Shown here one piece after another: positions 27,501 through 39,500 of a stretch of DNA of 64,000 bases. A program made the position numbers and the translations under genes. The first letter of the stretch is position 1. Each line of letters opens with the position of its first letter. The notes under the pieces were generated by a model, which made no database searches, was not told the DNA's origin, and saw only the letters and a program-made list of their open reading frames with translations. This DNA is from Ricordea florida (Eukaryota; Cnidaria; Anthozoa; Corallimorpharia; Ricordeidae): NCBI GenBank assembly GCA_949710005.1, contig OX453274.1, positions 38,164,214 through 38,228,213 on the forward strand. Reading direction: 5' to 3'.

Positions 27501-30500
27501 CCCACCCCTCTTCCCCTATTTCATACCAATTACACCCACTCCTATCCCCTTCCTATACCTTATATAACCACTCCTCACTTCTACCCCTACAAACTTGCCC
27601 AACCATCCCCTCTTCTCAGCGTCCTCGTACACCCACCCTTCTCCCCTTCTTCTGATACCAATTACACCCACTGTTCTCTCCTTCCCAGCGTACCTCGTAC
27701 GTCCTGCTCTATTTCTTGTCTCCACCGCCGTAAACACCCATCCATGGTGGCAACCTCCAGCTCGGTCACATGACGCGGAGCAGGGCTCCAGCGTACCTCT
27801 GATAAAGGGCAGCGGGATGGCGAAGAGTCCATCCCTGCCGTGGGGGTGGGGGAACCGGAAATGGGGGTTTTCATGTCCACATCAGAATTTGATTCATCAG
27901 CTGTGGGAACAGTGCTATGTACAAAATTCATGGTGTTTGCAAGAATGTCTTGGATAGGGCAGCGCTTTGAGCTCTCACCATATTTAATATACCTGAAAAT
28001 AAAAAGAAAAAAAGTTGGAAATCGACAGTGACTATGAAATTACTAAAGCACCCAAAATTCAGGAGACAATCAAACACCTCAGACGTCATCAACATAAACA
28101 AGAAAAACCGCACTGCGAAGCCAAACGAATACCACTCTTAATGTATACAGCACAGTTGAGTTATCACATATCAGTACTTTAAATACTGACTCGAAGGCAA
28201 AACTGCACAGTACAATGAACCAAACAGTGCCATGGAGAACGACTACAAGGCATATTAAATCTGGCCTGCGAACAGCAGACGTATTTCCGGTCGTAGCTTC
28301 TCTCCCTCCGAATAATTTTTCTCGCTATTTTCTCGGCGGGTGAAACAAGAGCCGAAAAATGCGTCTACTCCCCGCAGGCTAATATATTAAATCAAGATTG
28401 GGCGCGATCCTTTGCTATGGTCCGGATCCAGATTTGCGATCCGAGATCACACGGATCATGGCGAATCAACCCCGTACAAGGATTCATCGATTCATCTGAT
28501 GCCGCGCCATGATCCGTGTGATCTCGGATCGCAAATCCAGATCCGGATAATACCAAAGGAAAATACCCTTAGATCAATATCGTTTTCTTGAACAGCTGAA
28601 ATGAGGGTTTCAGTCAGTTCACCGAGTAACTGTTTACTTACTTTTCAAGACTGTTTTTAAGCATGGTTCTTCTCTCTTTAAGCTTTTTCACCTCCTCTCT
28701 GCATTTTCTTGTTACGTCTTTATTACTCTCCATGTATCTAATGTACAATAATATGGCAACAGCATATATATATATATATAGATGAAGAGAGAGAGAGAGA
28801 GGATATTACACGGTGGCGCGAAGATGATAATTTTATTTTCGAGTGGCAAAACAATATTTTACGAACGAGCGCAGCGAATGAGTAAAATATTGTTTTTGCC
28901 ACGAGAAAATAAAATTCATATCTTCAAGCCGCCGTGTAATGTTCTTTTTATTATATAGTGATGTGTGATTATGGGGGTGCCAGCACACTTATTTTATTTC
29001 AATTTTATTTCGATTTTATTTAGATTTTATTTAGATTTTATTTAGATTTTATTTAGACTTTATTTAAATTATAATAAGGATTTTATAAACTGAACGAGAC
29101 GGGGCTCTTGCCAAAATTTCATAAATACTTCATCAAGCCCTCACCAAGCACTCACCAAGCCACAACCAAACCCTCACCAACCCCTAACCAACCCCTAACC
29201 AACCCCTAACCAAGCCTCCACCAAGCCCCTACCAAGCCTTAATCAAACATTCCAGGTGCGGAGCGCAACAAACCCTTGTCAAAATCAATGTGAATATGAT
29301 ACGCGGCCCTGGCACATTTAATAAAAATTTAATAAAAATGATTTAAAAGAAAGAAATATAATAATTTAATAAGAAGAAGAATTAATATACAAAATGGAAC
29401 AAGAATTAAGAAGATTAAATGTTGTGCAACTGAAACATTTGGCCAGATGGTATAACATTCCAGGCCGATCGTATTTTAATAAAAGAGAATTTGTTCGTGA
29501 GTTGAGTAATATTCCTGAAGTAATTAATAATATTCAACAAATTATTACTAATATTGCTGGAATTGTTAATGAGCTACGTAATACACCAATGAGGCCAATA
29601 GATCAACCAAATTTACCTCTTCCAATTCCTGAAATTAAACCACGACAAATAAGACAAGCAAATCGTCCAAATTTACCACCTTTAAATATTCCTAAGCCTA
29701 TTACGCCTACATTGCCTGGTTCACCAGATCGAATTAATCCAGATAGCCCTCCACCAGGTAGGCCACCTAATCGTAGACCGGGAACTCCACCAGGCCCACC
29801 ACCCAATCGTCGCAGAAGAGCTCCTCCACGACCACCACCACCTATAATAAAAACAAAACAACCGCCAAAACAAAATACTTTTTTAGGAAATGCAATAAAC
29901 AAGTTTTGGAATGTAGTAAAACCATACATACCTGAAAAAGTAAAAAATAAAGCATTAGTAGCAAAAAATAAAGCAGAAGAATTAGCTAAAAAATTTATAG
30001 AAAGATATAAAAAAGTAAATAAACCCAAAGAAATAAAACCACCGCCTAAAAGTGATAATAAGAAAGGTGAAAGAAAAAATAATAGGGATTATGAGAAGGA
30101 GGGAGCAAGACCAAAAACAAAAAGAAAAGAGGAAAAAGAAATTGCAGAAGATTTTACGCCAAGACAATTTGAATCAGCTATTAATGGTAATTATTTAAGT
30201 TATAGGATTGAAGGAAATGAAAAGAATGATGAAAAGACATTCTTACATAAAATCAAACCAAAAGTTATGGATTTACTTAGAAAGAGAGTTGAATCACAAA
30301 AATCATTAAAGACAAAATTTATATTTACATGTATGTTCAAGAGAAAAAATCATAACACTGAGGAAATTGAATACTGTGATAGACCCTTTCCTTCTGAAAA
30401 ATCAGAAATTGTTCTTGAGGCAACAGATTTATCAGAATTATTTGATAGATTAACAAATCAACAACTTAAATTATTTGATAAATTTATAAATAATGGATCT

Positions 30501-33500
30501 GGTTGGGTATTTGTAAGAGTAGTAATGTTTGACATTTTCATAGACCGTTTTGTTCCGCTTTTAGGAGGATCTTATATTCAATTGCCAAAAGAATTGTTAA
30601 ACAGGAATGCAATTATTAATCCACAGAATTATAATGATGATGAATGTTTTAAGTGGTGTGTAACACGAGCTGTATACCCAACCGATAAAAATCCACAAAG
30701 AATAACTAAAGAATTGAAAGAACAATCTAAGAATTTTAATTGGAATGGAATTAATTTCCCAAGTGCAATACAAGATGTTGTTAATTTTGAAAACCAAAAT
30801 GATTATGATATCGCTATATATGGGTATGATGAGAAAATAGGAGTATATCCTATAAAAAGAAGTAGTAAACGGGGATTTAAATTGATTAGATTACTTTTAT
30901 TAACAGAAGAAACAAATGAAGAAAATAAAGATGAAGAGCCAAATAAACACTTTGTTTTAATAAAGAATATTAGTGCACTTATACGAAGGCAAGTTACTAA
31001 ACGTAAATGTAAGTTGTACTTTTGTGATAATTGTTTGCACCATTTTCATTTGAAAAGCTCATTGGAAAAGCATGAAGGATATTGTTATTTATACAATGAA
31101 GCAAGAATTGATATGTTAAAAAATAAAGATGGTAGCCCATGTTTTATTTCTTTTGGAAATTTTGTGAAAAAAATGAGAATACCTTTTGTTGCTTATGCAG
31201 ACTTTGAGTGTATTTTGAAACAAATAAAAAATAATGAGCCCTTGGATAAAAGCAAAAGTTTTACAAATAAATATCAAACTCACAAACCCGCTGCATTTGG
31301 TTTTTATATTAAGAGTTTTAATGAAAAAATATGCAAATCAAGATTTTATAGATATACAGCTGAATCAGAAGATGATGTTGCACAGAAATTTGTTGAATAC
31401 CTAGAAAATGAATTTAAGGAAATTTATAAAAAATGTATTAGTTATAATGTAAAAAGATTCAAAAAGTTTAATAAGGAGAATATGAACGGTGATGAAAAAA
31501 TAAACTATGAAAACGCAACTCATTGTCATATATGTGAGAAAGAATAAGGTGAAGATAAGGTAATAGATCACTGTCATCTTACAGGAAAGTATAGAGGTGC
31601 AGCACATAATGAATGCAATTTAAATTATAAGTTACCAAAATTCTTTCCAGTTATAATTCACAATTTATCGGGGTATGATGCTCATCTATTTATTAATAAT
31701 CTTGCAAAAACAGAAGGTAAAATAAAACTTATACCTAATAATGAGGAAAAGTATATTTCTTTCTCAAAAGAGATTGTGGTTGATACCTTCAAAGATAAAG
31801 AAAGTGATAAGATGATAGATGTTAAGAGAGATATAAAGTTTATAGATTCATTAAAATTTATGCCGTCCAGCCTTGATAGTTTGTCTAGTAATCTTACAAA
31901 ATGTGGAAAGTGTGATGTTTGTAAAGGTGTAATAAAAGAAAGTAGGTGTCTTAATCCAACAGATAAAAACCTACATGAAATAACAAAGTATTTTGAAGGT
32001 GAAGAATTAAAGTTATTATTGAGAAAGGGGGTATTCCCTTATGATTATCTTGATGATTTTGATAAATTAAACGAAACCCAACTTCCGCCAAAGGAGGCTT
32101 TTTACTCAAAACTTAGAGGTGAAGATATTTCAGATAAAGATTATGAACATGCTAAAAAGGTATGGGAAACTTTTAATATGAAAACAATGAGAGATTACCT
32201 TAATCTATATCTACAGTCTGATGTGTTATTATTAGCAGATGTTTTTGAAAACTTTAGAGATGTTTGTCAAACAAATTATGGTTTGGACCCTGCTTGGTAT
32301 TATACAGCACCAGGACTAGCTTGGGATGCAATGTTAAAGTTAACCAAAATTGAATTGGAGATGATAATCGACATTGATATGTTAATTATGATTGAGAAAG
32401 GAGTTCGAGGCGGTATAGCACAAATATCAAACAGATATGCTAAAGCAAATAACCCATACATGAAAGAATATGATCCTAAAATGGTTACAAATTATATACA
32501 ATATCTAGATGCAAATAATTTATATGGTGGAGCAATGAGTGAAGCATTACCAACTCATGGTTTAAAATGGATGAGTAAAAATGAGCAAAAAAATTGGAGA
32601 AATATGCCATGTATAGTAGAGGTTGATTTAAAATATCCACAACATCTTCATGATTTACATAGTGATTATCCGCTTGCCCCGGAAAGAATTAAGGTTAATA
32701 GGGTTGAGAAATTGATACCGAATCTAAATGATAAAAAGAATTATGTTGTTCACCATGAAACACTAAAAAAGTATGAAAGTCTAGGATTAGAAGTAACAAA
32801 GATTCATAGAGGAATTACATTTGTGGAGTCTGAATGGTTAAAACCTTACATAGATTTGAATACAAAATTGAGAGCACAAGCGAAAAACGACTTTGAAAAA
32901 GATTTCTTCAAACTTATGAACAACTCTGTATTTGGTAAAACAATGGAAAATCTTAGAAAAAGGGTTGATATAAGATTGGTTACTAATGAGAAAGAAGCAA
33001 GAAAATTAATATCAAAAGCTAACTATAATCGTCGCACTATTTTTTCTGAAAATCTTATGGCGGTTCATATGAATAAAACACATATAAAATACAATAAACC
33101 TATTTACTTAGGAATGTGTATTTTAGATATAAGTAAAGCAATGATGTATGACTTTCATTATAATTATATTAAACCAAAATATGGTGAAAAAGCTAAATTA
33201 CTTATGACGGATACAGATAGTCTTGTATATGATATAGAAACTGTGGATTTCTATAAGGATATAAGCCCTGATGTTAGAGAGAGATTTGATACAAGTAATT
33301 ACCCTAAAAATCATCCATCAGGTATTGAGACGGGCGTAAACAAAAAAGTAATTGGAAAGTTTAAAGATGAGGCTGGTGGCAGAATAATAACTGAATTTGT
33401 TGGACTACGAGCTAAGCTATACGCTTTCAGGACGGATGATGGTGAAGAGATAAAAAAGGATAAAGGAATTAAGAAATCAGTTGTTGAAAATAGTATAAGA

Positions 33501-36500
33501 TTTGATGATTATAAGGAATGTTTGGATAGCAAAGCAAAGCAGATGAGAGAAATGCCTGTAATAAGAAGTTATAAGCATTTTGTTTATACTGAAACTGTTA
33601 ATAAAGTTGCACTATCTGCTGATGATGATAAGAGAATCATTCAAGAAGACGGAATACGTACTCTGCCATATGGTCATTATCTAACTAAAACAGAATTAGG
33701 AGGTAACTGCGTATCATAAGGTATAACTTGCAATTCTTCCCTTACAAATCCACGCCTCGGCCCATCAGTTAAATAATATAAAACCGGTTGATTAGGTGTA
33801 ATCATACTTTTAGAAATATCATAAACTTTTATACTCCAAATAGGATCTGTAGCTCTCCTTTTTTCACCACCCTCAAGTTCGCCGGGAAATAATAAATATC
33901 TAACGTTAACATAAGGTGACAATCTAACCTCGTCAAGACCAACAACTCGTTGATAATTTTTAGGACTAATATCAACCTCTTTCATTTTTATAGCTTTATC
34001 AGGTTCTTTTCCTGTTATTCTAGTTGGTGTATTGTTCAAAGTTTTCAAAATATCTGGTAATCGTTTCACCCATACTCTAGATCGGGCATCACTTATCATT
34101 TCTTGTGCATATTGATGACTAAATAATTTTTCACTTAATATTCTGTTTGCTCTTTCTACAAATGCTTGTGCTCTATGATTTCCAGCTTCACTTCTTTGTA
34201 TTTTCACATTATGGTAATTCATGAGTTTACTAACTTCACCCATAAATTCTTTTCCTGGATCAACCATTAATGTTTTGGGATATTTTAACTTTCTGGAATA
34301 TATTTTTTCAAAAGCATTTGATATCTCTCGACTTTCTTTTGAGGTTAATGCTTCAGCATCTTTGTATCTACTTGCTACATCAACCACAACTAATGCGTAT
34401 TTAAATGTTTTTCTTCCAACTCTATCATATGGTAAAAATAATAAATCTGCTTGGTGAATCTGATTAGGTTTATCTACGGTCCAGTGAGGTCTAGGTATAT
34501 ATTTTGGAGCTGGAAGATAGATTTGCCATATTGCTTGTTTCTCTAACCATTTTTTTGCTTCATCTTCACTCACTTTCGCCTTTTCAGCTAATTTAGTAAT
34601 TGCAGAATATCCTTTCCAATATCCTTCAGTTGAATAATATATCTGGGTTATCTTTTCGTTACTCATTTAAAGATTAACCAAAGTAACTTATAAATTACAA
34701 TGACGTCTGAAAAAATTAATCCAAATAGAATTCCTAGAGAGCCATTTGGTTTGAAAGCGGAATCAACAATGAACCGAATTACTCTCAACCCATCATCTGC
34801 TAGCCCCGGAGAAACATTATATATAAATATTCCAAAACTTTCTGAGAATTTAGTGATTGTACCTGGAAGCGTATCTCTATTATTTGATTTGGATGTAGAT
34901 GGACATGCTAATAACACACTCGTGAATAATGTAGGTAGTAATCTTGTATCTAGACTTAGAGTTCTTTTTGGTGGTGAAACATTACAGGATACTCAAAGAT
35001 ATGATCTTTTTCAAACCTATCATGACTTATTCTTAACAGATGAAGAACGCGAAGATAGATTAAAACAAGGTATTTCTTCTGAAAACATGAGAAAGCTCAG
35101 GACAAATGCGGGTGATAAGAAAACACAAGATGTTAAGGCAGTGGCCCTTGCATCAGTACATAACACCAAGTATCGTATACCACTAAACCATCCTATTCTA
35201 AACGATCATGGAGTTTTCTATCCAAAGGCGCTAGATCATCATCTAATATTTGAGATTACACTTGCCCCAGTTAATGATATTGTTGTTTATTCTGACACTA
35301 CTAAGACTCCATCTTATTCAATCAAAAACCTTGAGTTAGAATATTCTTCCATTTCAAGTGAATACTTGGCTCGTGAGGCACAAGCAGCTTATCAGGTTGG
35401 TAAAGGATTCTTTTACGAAAATGTCACTCTACACAAAACTTTTACCTTTTCCATAGGTGGTGATGGTGTTATAAATCAGCATATTAATTTACCTAGAAGA
35501 TCAATGACGGGGATATTATGTTTGTTTACATCACCAACCGCGGCAGGAGCACGTAACTCTGAGAATTTTTACAATCCAGGTATAACCTCGATTAATATAG
35601 ATGTTGATGGTGTACCAAATCGATTATACTCTAAGGGAATGATACCATCAGATCTATGGGAGTCGGTAAAGAAACGTTTCGGAAGAGATGGCGTAAAGGA
35701 AAAGGAATTTTATGCTGATAAGTTTGCTCTTTGGGTTGATATGAGAACTCACCCTGATAATGGTATTCATGGTGGCGGACTAGCATTAAACAATACACAA
35801 GATGGTGTAAAACTAGAAATTAAAAGAAAACAAGGCGGATCTGGAATAATAACATGTCATATGTTTGTTGTAGCTGACGCAATGATGGAAATAATGAATT
35901 CAGGTTTGAGATCAATAAAGTACTAAATGCGGAATAGATTTAAAAACCTTTAGTTATGATACAAAAATCATGGAAGAACTACGAGAAAAAATACCATTCC
36001 ATTGTATCATAACCGGACCAACAAATTGTGGAAAAACAAAGTACCTCATCAATCAGCTAAGAGGACCATTCCGGAAAGTTTTTGATTACATTGTTTTAAT
36101 ATGCCCAACTTATTCTAAAAATAAAACATATCATAATTTTGCTCGAGGAGATAAACGTTTCTTTGTATTGTCACCAGATGCAAGTAATGTAGATGAGATT
36201 AATGAATTGTTAAATGATTGTCAAACTTTATTCTCTGGAACAAACACATTAATAATTTTAGATGATTGCGCTGTATCTAATGATTTGAAGAAAAGATCAA
36301 ACAAGTTTATAGATTTAGCATTCTCCGGAAGGCATCATGGTTTATCAGTTTGGGTTCTCACTCAGCAATTAACATCCATAGCAAAACCATTCCGTGAAAA
36401 TGTAGCTTGTGTTGTTACTTTCCATAATCCGTCACAGAAAGGTATGAAGATGTTTTTCGAAGATTATGGAGGCGATTTGGATTACGAATTAGGTAAAAAG

Positions 36501-39500
36501 TTTATTCATCTCCTGAAAACAGAAAAATATTCTAGGCTATGTTTAAGTTTGCGGTACCCATTTAATTGCTATTTGGAGATACCTGAAGTGATTTAAAAAT
36601 AATCCATGTATTACCATAAAAGATGACAAACGTAGAAGATTATATTGATGAAAAGGCAGAAGGGAAGACAGAGGTAAAAGACAATGATGATAATGAACTT
36701 GAAATTAAACAAGAATCACTAGCTATTCTAGCAGCTCTTGGAACCACAAAGGAATATTTAGGTGTTGAAATGAGTTTGGGTGATATAAAAAAATTATCAG
36801 AAAAAGATGTAGAAAAATATTTTAATCGATATCAAGCGGTAATGGGTAAAAAAATTAACGGCGGATTGGTTGATTCATCCCTTCAATTAGTTTCCAAACT
36901 TATTTCATATTTAGTTCCGGTTGATGATATAGAAGCTCTTTGTGCGGATTTGAAGAATGATGATTTGGTTAATCGCGAACTAACAAACATTGTAGGGCTC
37001 TTAGCATTGAAAGCAGGAAGATTGGCAGCACTTGCTAGCGGTATATTTCAGGTTGCTAAGCATGTTAAAATAGGAAAAATACAGCAAGTTACAAGTACTA
37101 ATACAGATGATTCTAACAAAACTGAGCAAGATGCTGCTGGTACTGATACTGTCTACTAAGTGGTCTAAAGATTTCTTAATGATATGTAAAATAATGTCTG
37201 AAGAAGTTGTTGAGCAAATTACAAGAGATCCACCAAAAGAAGAGGAAAAAACTACAGTAAAAAAGGCAAAAAATCCTAAAAAAGTAGAAGCTGGTAAGAA
37301 ATTAGCTGAATATAATAAAAAAGCAAAAGATGCATTAGCCAGGGAGATGAAACGTGAAGAAAAAATGAAACAGGAAGAAGAGACTAATGAAAATACATAC
37401 AGTGAATCAAAATCATGGATGCCAGAGTTATCTTTTACTACTGTTTTATCTATTGTTGGATTAGGGTTTACAGCATTTGATCTTTTTATGAGATATCAGG
37501 AAAAAGCTAGAGATGGGCACACTGAATTACCGCAAGTTCCACAAATACCACAACCTTTTCAAGCCCCTCCCATAAAGGTTCATAATCCACAAACAAATAC
37601 TCAAGCGCCGACCCTAGATCGTCCAAAAATTGGAATGATGTAATTACTAATTATTTTTTTTTTTACTACATAAAGTCATTTAAAAGTTTCTTACTGATGT
37701 AGTAAAAAATCATGTCAAACGAAAATAAACTTGTGAAAACTGTTACTGATTCTGCAGTCCTTATCGGATTGGCATCTGGAGTTGGTTATGTAGTCAAAAA
37801 GATGATGAAAGAATCATTTATGAACGACCCATCCTCAAGTATTACAAATTATGCAAAATGGGTTGCTGTATTATCAGGTAGTATGTATCTAAAAACATAT
37901 TTAGAGGAACAAAAGATACTTCCAAATTAACGAATATAAAAAATGGCAACAATAGCATTTATGATTGGAGGAGCTATATTGAATGCAACAACATTTGTTG
38001 GCGGATCATATCTTGCAAAATATCTATCAGGTGATAAAACAGATACAGAGAAAATAAGACACGATAAAGCAATGGAAAAATATCAAAGAGATTATGCAGA
38101 ATATCAGGAAAAAAGACAAAAACTAATGGATTGGAAAATAAAGAAAAAAGATGAAAAATATCAAGCATCAAAAAATATTTCAACCACAAATGAACAATTT
38201 GCATTATATGAAAAAATGCAAGAACCTAAATTCTCTGATTATTATAGACCTAGTAACAATCAAAAGATGGGTGAAATGGCATATGTGGGTGGTGGTATGT
38301 TGGCGTTGGGGTATGTGGCAAGTAAATTTTTATAGATACTTCACTGTGTTCAATTTAAAGATTTCTTACTGATGAGTAAAAAATCATGGCAGAAGTAGGA
38401 GATATACCATTAGAGGATTTACCAAGAGATAATGATGATGATGATGATGATTATGATGATACTCCACCCCCGGGTAGACCTCCAAATCGTCGACCGGGAA
38501 CCCCACCTCCAAGGCGAGATTTAGTCGATGATGATTATGATGATGGTGATAACACATTTTACCAAAGTCCAAATACATCCACATCTGTTGATCAGGGATA
38601 TCTTGGTTATTCAGAATATATGGCCGAAAGAAAAAGGCTTCAATGGGAAATAAAAGATGAAGAGAAAAACCCAGCAAATATTAGAGAAAGAGATGAGGAA
38701 TATGACAGAAGGCAAGAAGCAGGTCAAAAACTCAAACGTTATTTACCAGGCTTCAATCCTGATGTTGCAACATTTAATGTTGAATTTGGGAAAGATGGAA
38801 GTATAATAGGAAAATATAGTAATAGGACTAATGCCGCGGCACATATAATACTTGATAAAGATGGAAATCTTAAGCTTGAAGATTTGCCAAAAACAATGAG
38901 AAAAGAACTAGGTGCTGATTATTCAACAATGTTGGAAAAATATAATGATTCCATATCACAATTAAATGAAGAAAAAGAAAAAAATAAGGAATTAAATAAT
39001 ATCGCAGAGGGGTTGATGGTAGAAATAAATACACATCCACAGGAGATAGAGCGATATATTGAAAAAGAAAAAGAACTACGTGAATTCATTGAGAGACAGC
39101 AGGTAGAAAAATCCGAGATTAAAAGTCTTTTTGATCAAACTGTTAAACAGAATATAGAATTAAAAATACAAGTTGAGAAGCTTTTGGATGAAGTAAAATT
39201 ATACAAAGAGGAAATAGATAAATATAAGAAGGGGAAATCAAATGAGGTAAAATTAAAACAAAGTAATGAGCGATTACAATCAGAGGTTGATAAATTAAAT
39301 GAACAAATTAGAAATAAAACAATTTCTATAGAAGAACAAAGATCAGATATTGATGGGCGAAAAGAAGAAATACTTAAAAATTTACCATTGCGGGAGCGAC
39401 TAAAGTATATCTTCAAAAAGTATGGTTTTACAGTATTTGCTGTTGTTAGCGCCGTTGGTGTTATAATTGGAGTTATAGTTTCTAATCTTTCGAAAGGATT

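Larger units (their letters stand above)
28959..29366 (+). repeat. Left terminal inverted repeat (408 bp)
   Basis: Begins TGATGTGTGATTATGGGGGT and matches the inverse of 44,012-44,419 with no mismatch by eye. It holds an AT-rich tandem of about 11 bp units (TTTTATTTAGA, 28,991-29,068), a C-rich array (29,131-29,242) and a TTTAAAAG box near its inner edge. Confidence 0.97.
29394..33719 (+). pseudogene. Protein-primed DNA polymerase B interrupted by one in-frame stop
   Basis: A single reading frame of 1,442 codons from ATG 29,394 to TAA 33,717-33,719 is open except for TAA at 31,545-31,547. The frame is the same on both sides and the downstream half has no ATG before 31,812, so this is one gene broken by a nonsense codon, not two genes. 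The stop falls between a CHIC pair and a DHCH...C motif, inside an HNH/endonuclease VII-like insert common in these polymerases. All exonuclease and polymerase motifs are otherwise present. Alternatives are a sequencing error or an allele; read-through seems unlikely. Confidence 0.85.

Noticed and set aside
29603..30028. Minus-strand 141-codon frame inside the polymerase gene
   Set aside because: It is the complement of the proline-rich region; its Gly-rich composition is a by-product.
31776..33719. Separate polymerase gene starting at GTG 31,776
   Set aside because: The same frame is open from 31,548 and joins the upstream polymerase half. GTG is not a usual start in animal nuclei.
33677..34666. 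Integrase as part of an endogenous retrovirus or Gypsy element
   Set aside because: There is no reverse transcriptase, protease or gag nearby; context and motifs are those of a Polinton.
37107..37193. Longer start for the 149-aa protein at ATG 37,107
   Set aside because: It overlaps the end of the 178-aa gene, and the promoter box lies 30 nt before the later ATG.
38384..38677. Minus-strand His-rich 97-codon frame
   Set aside because: The His runs are the complement of Asp codons in the 439-aa gene.
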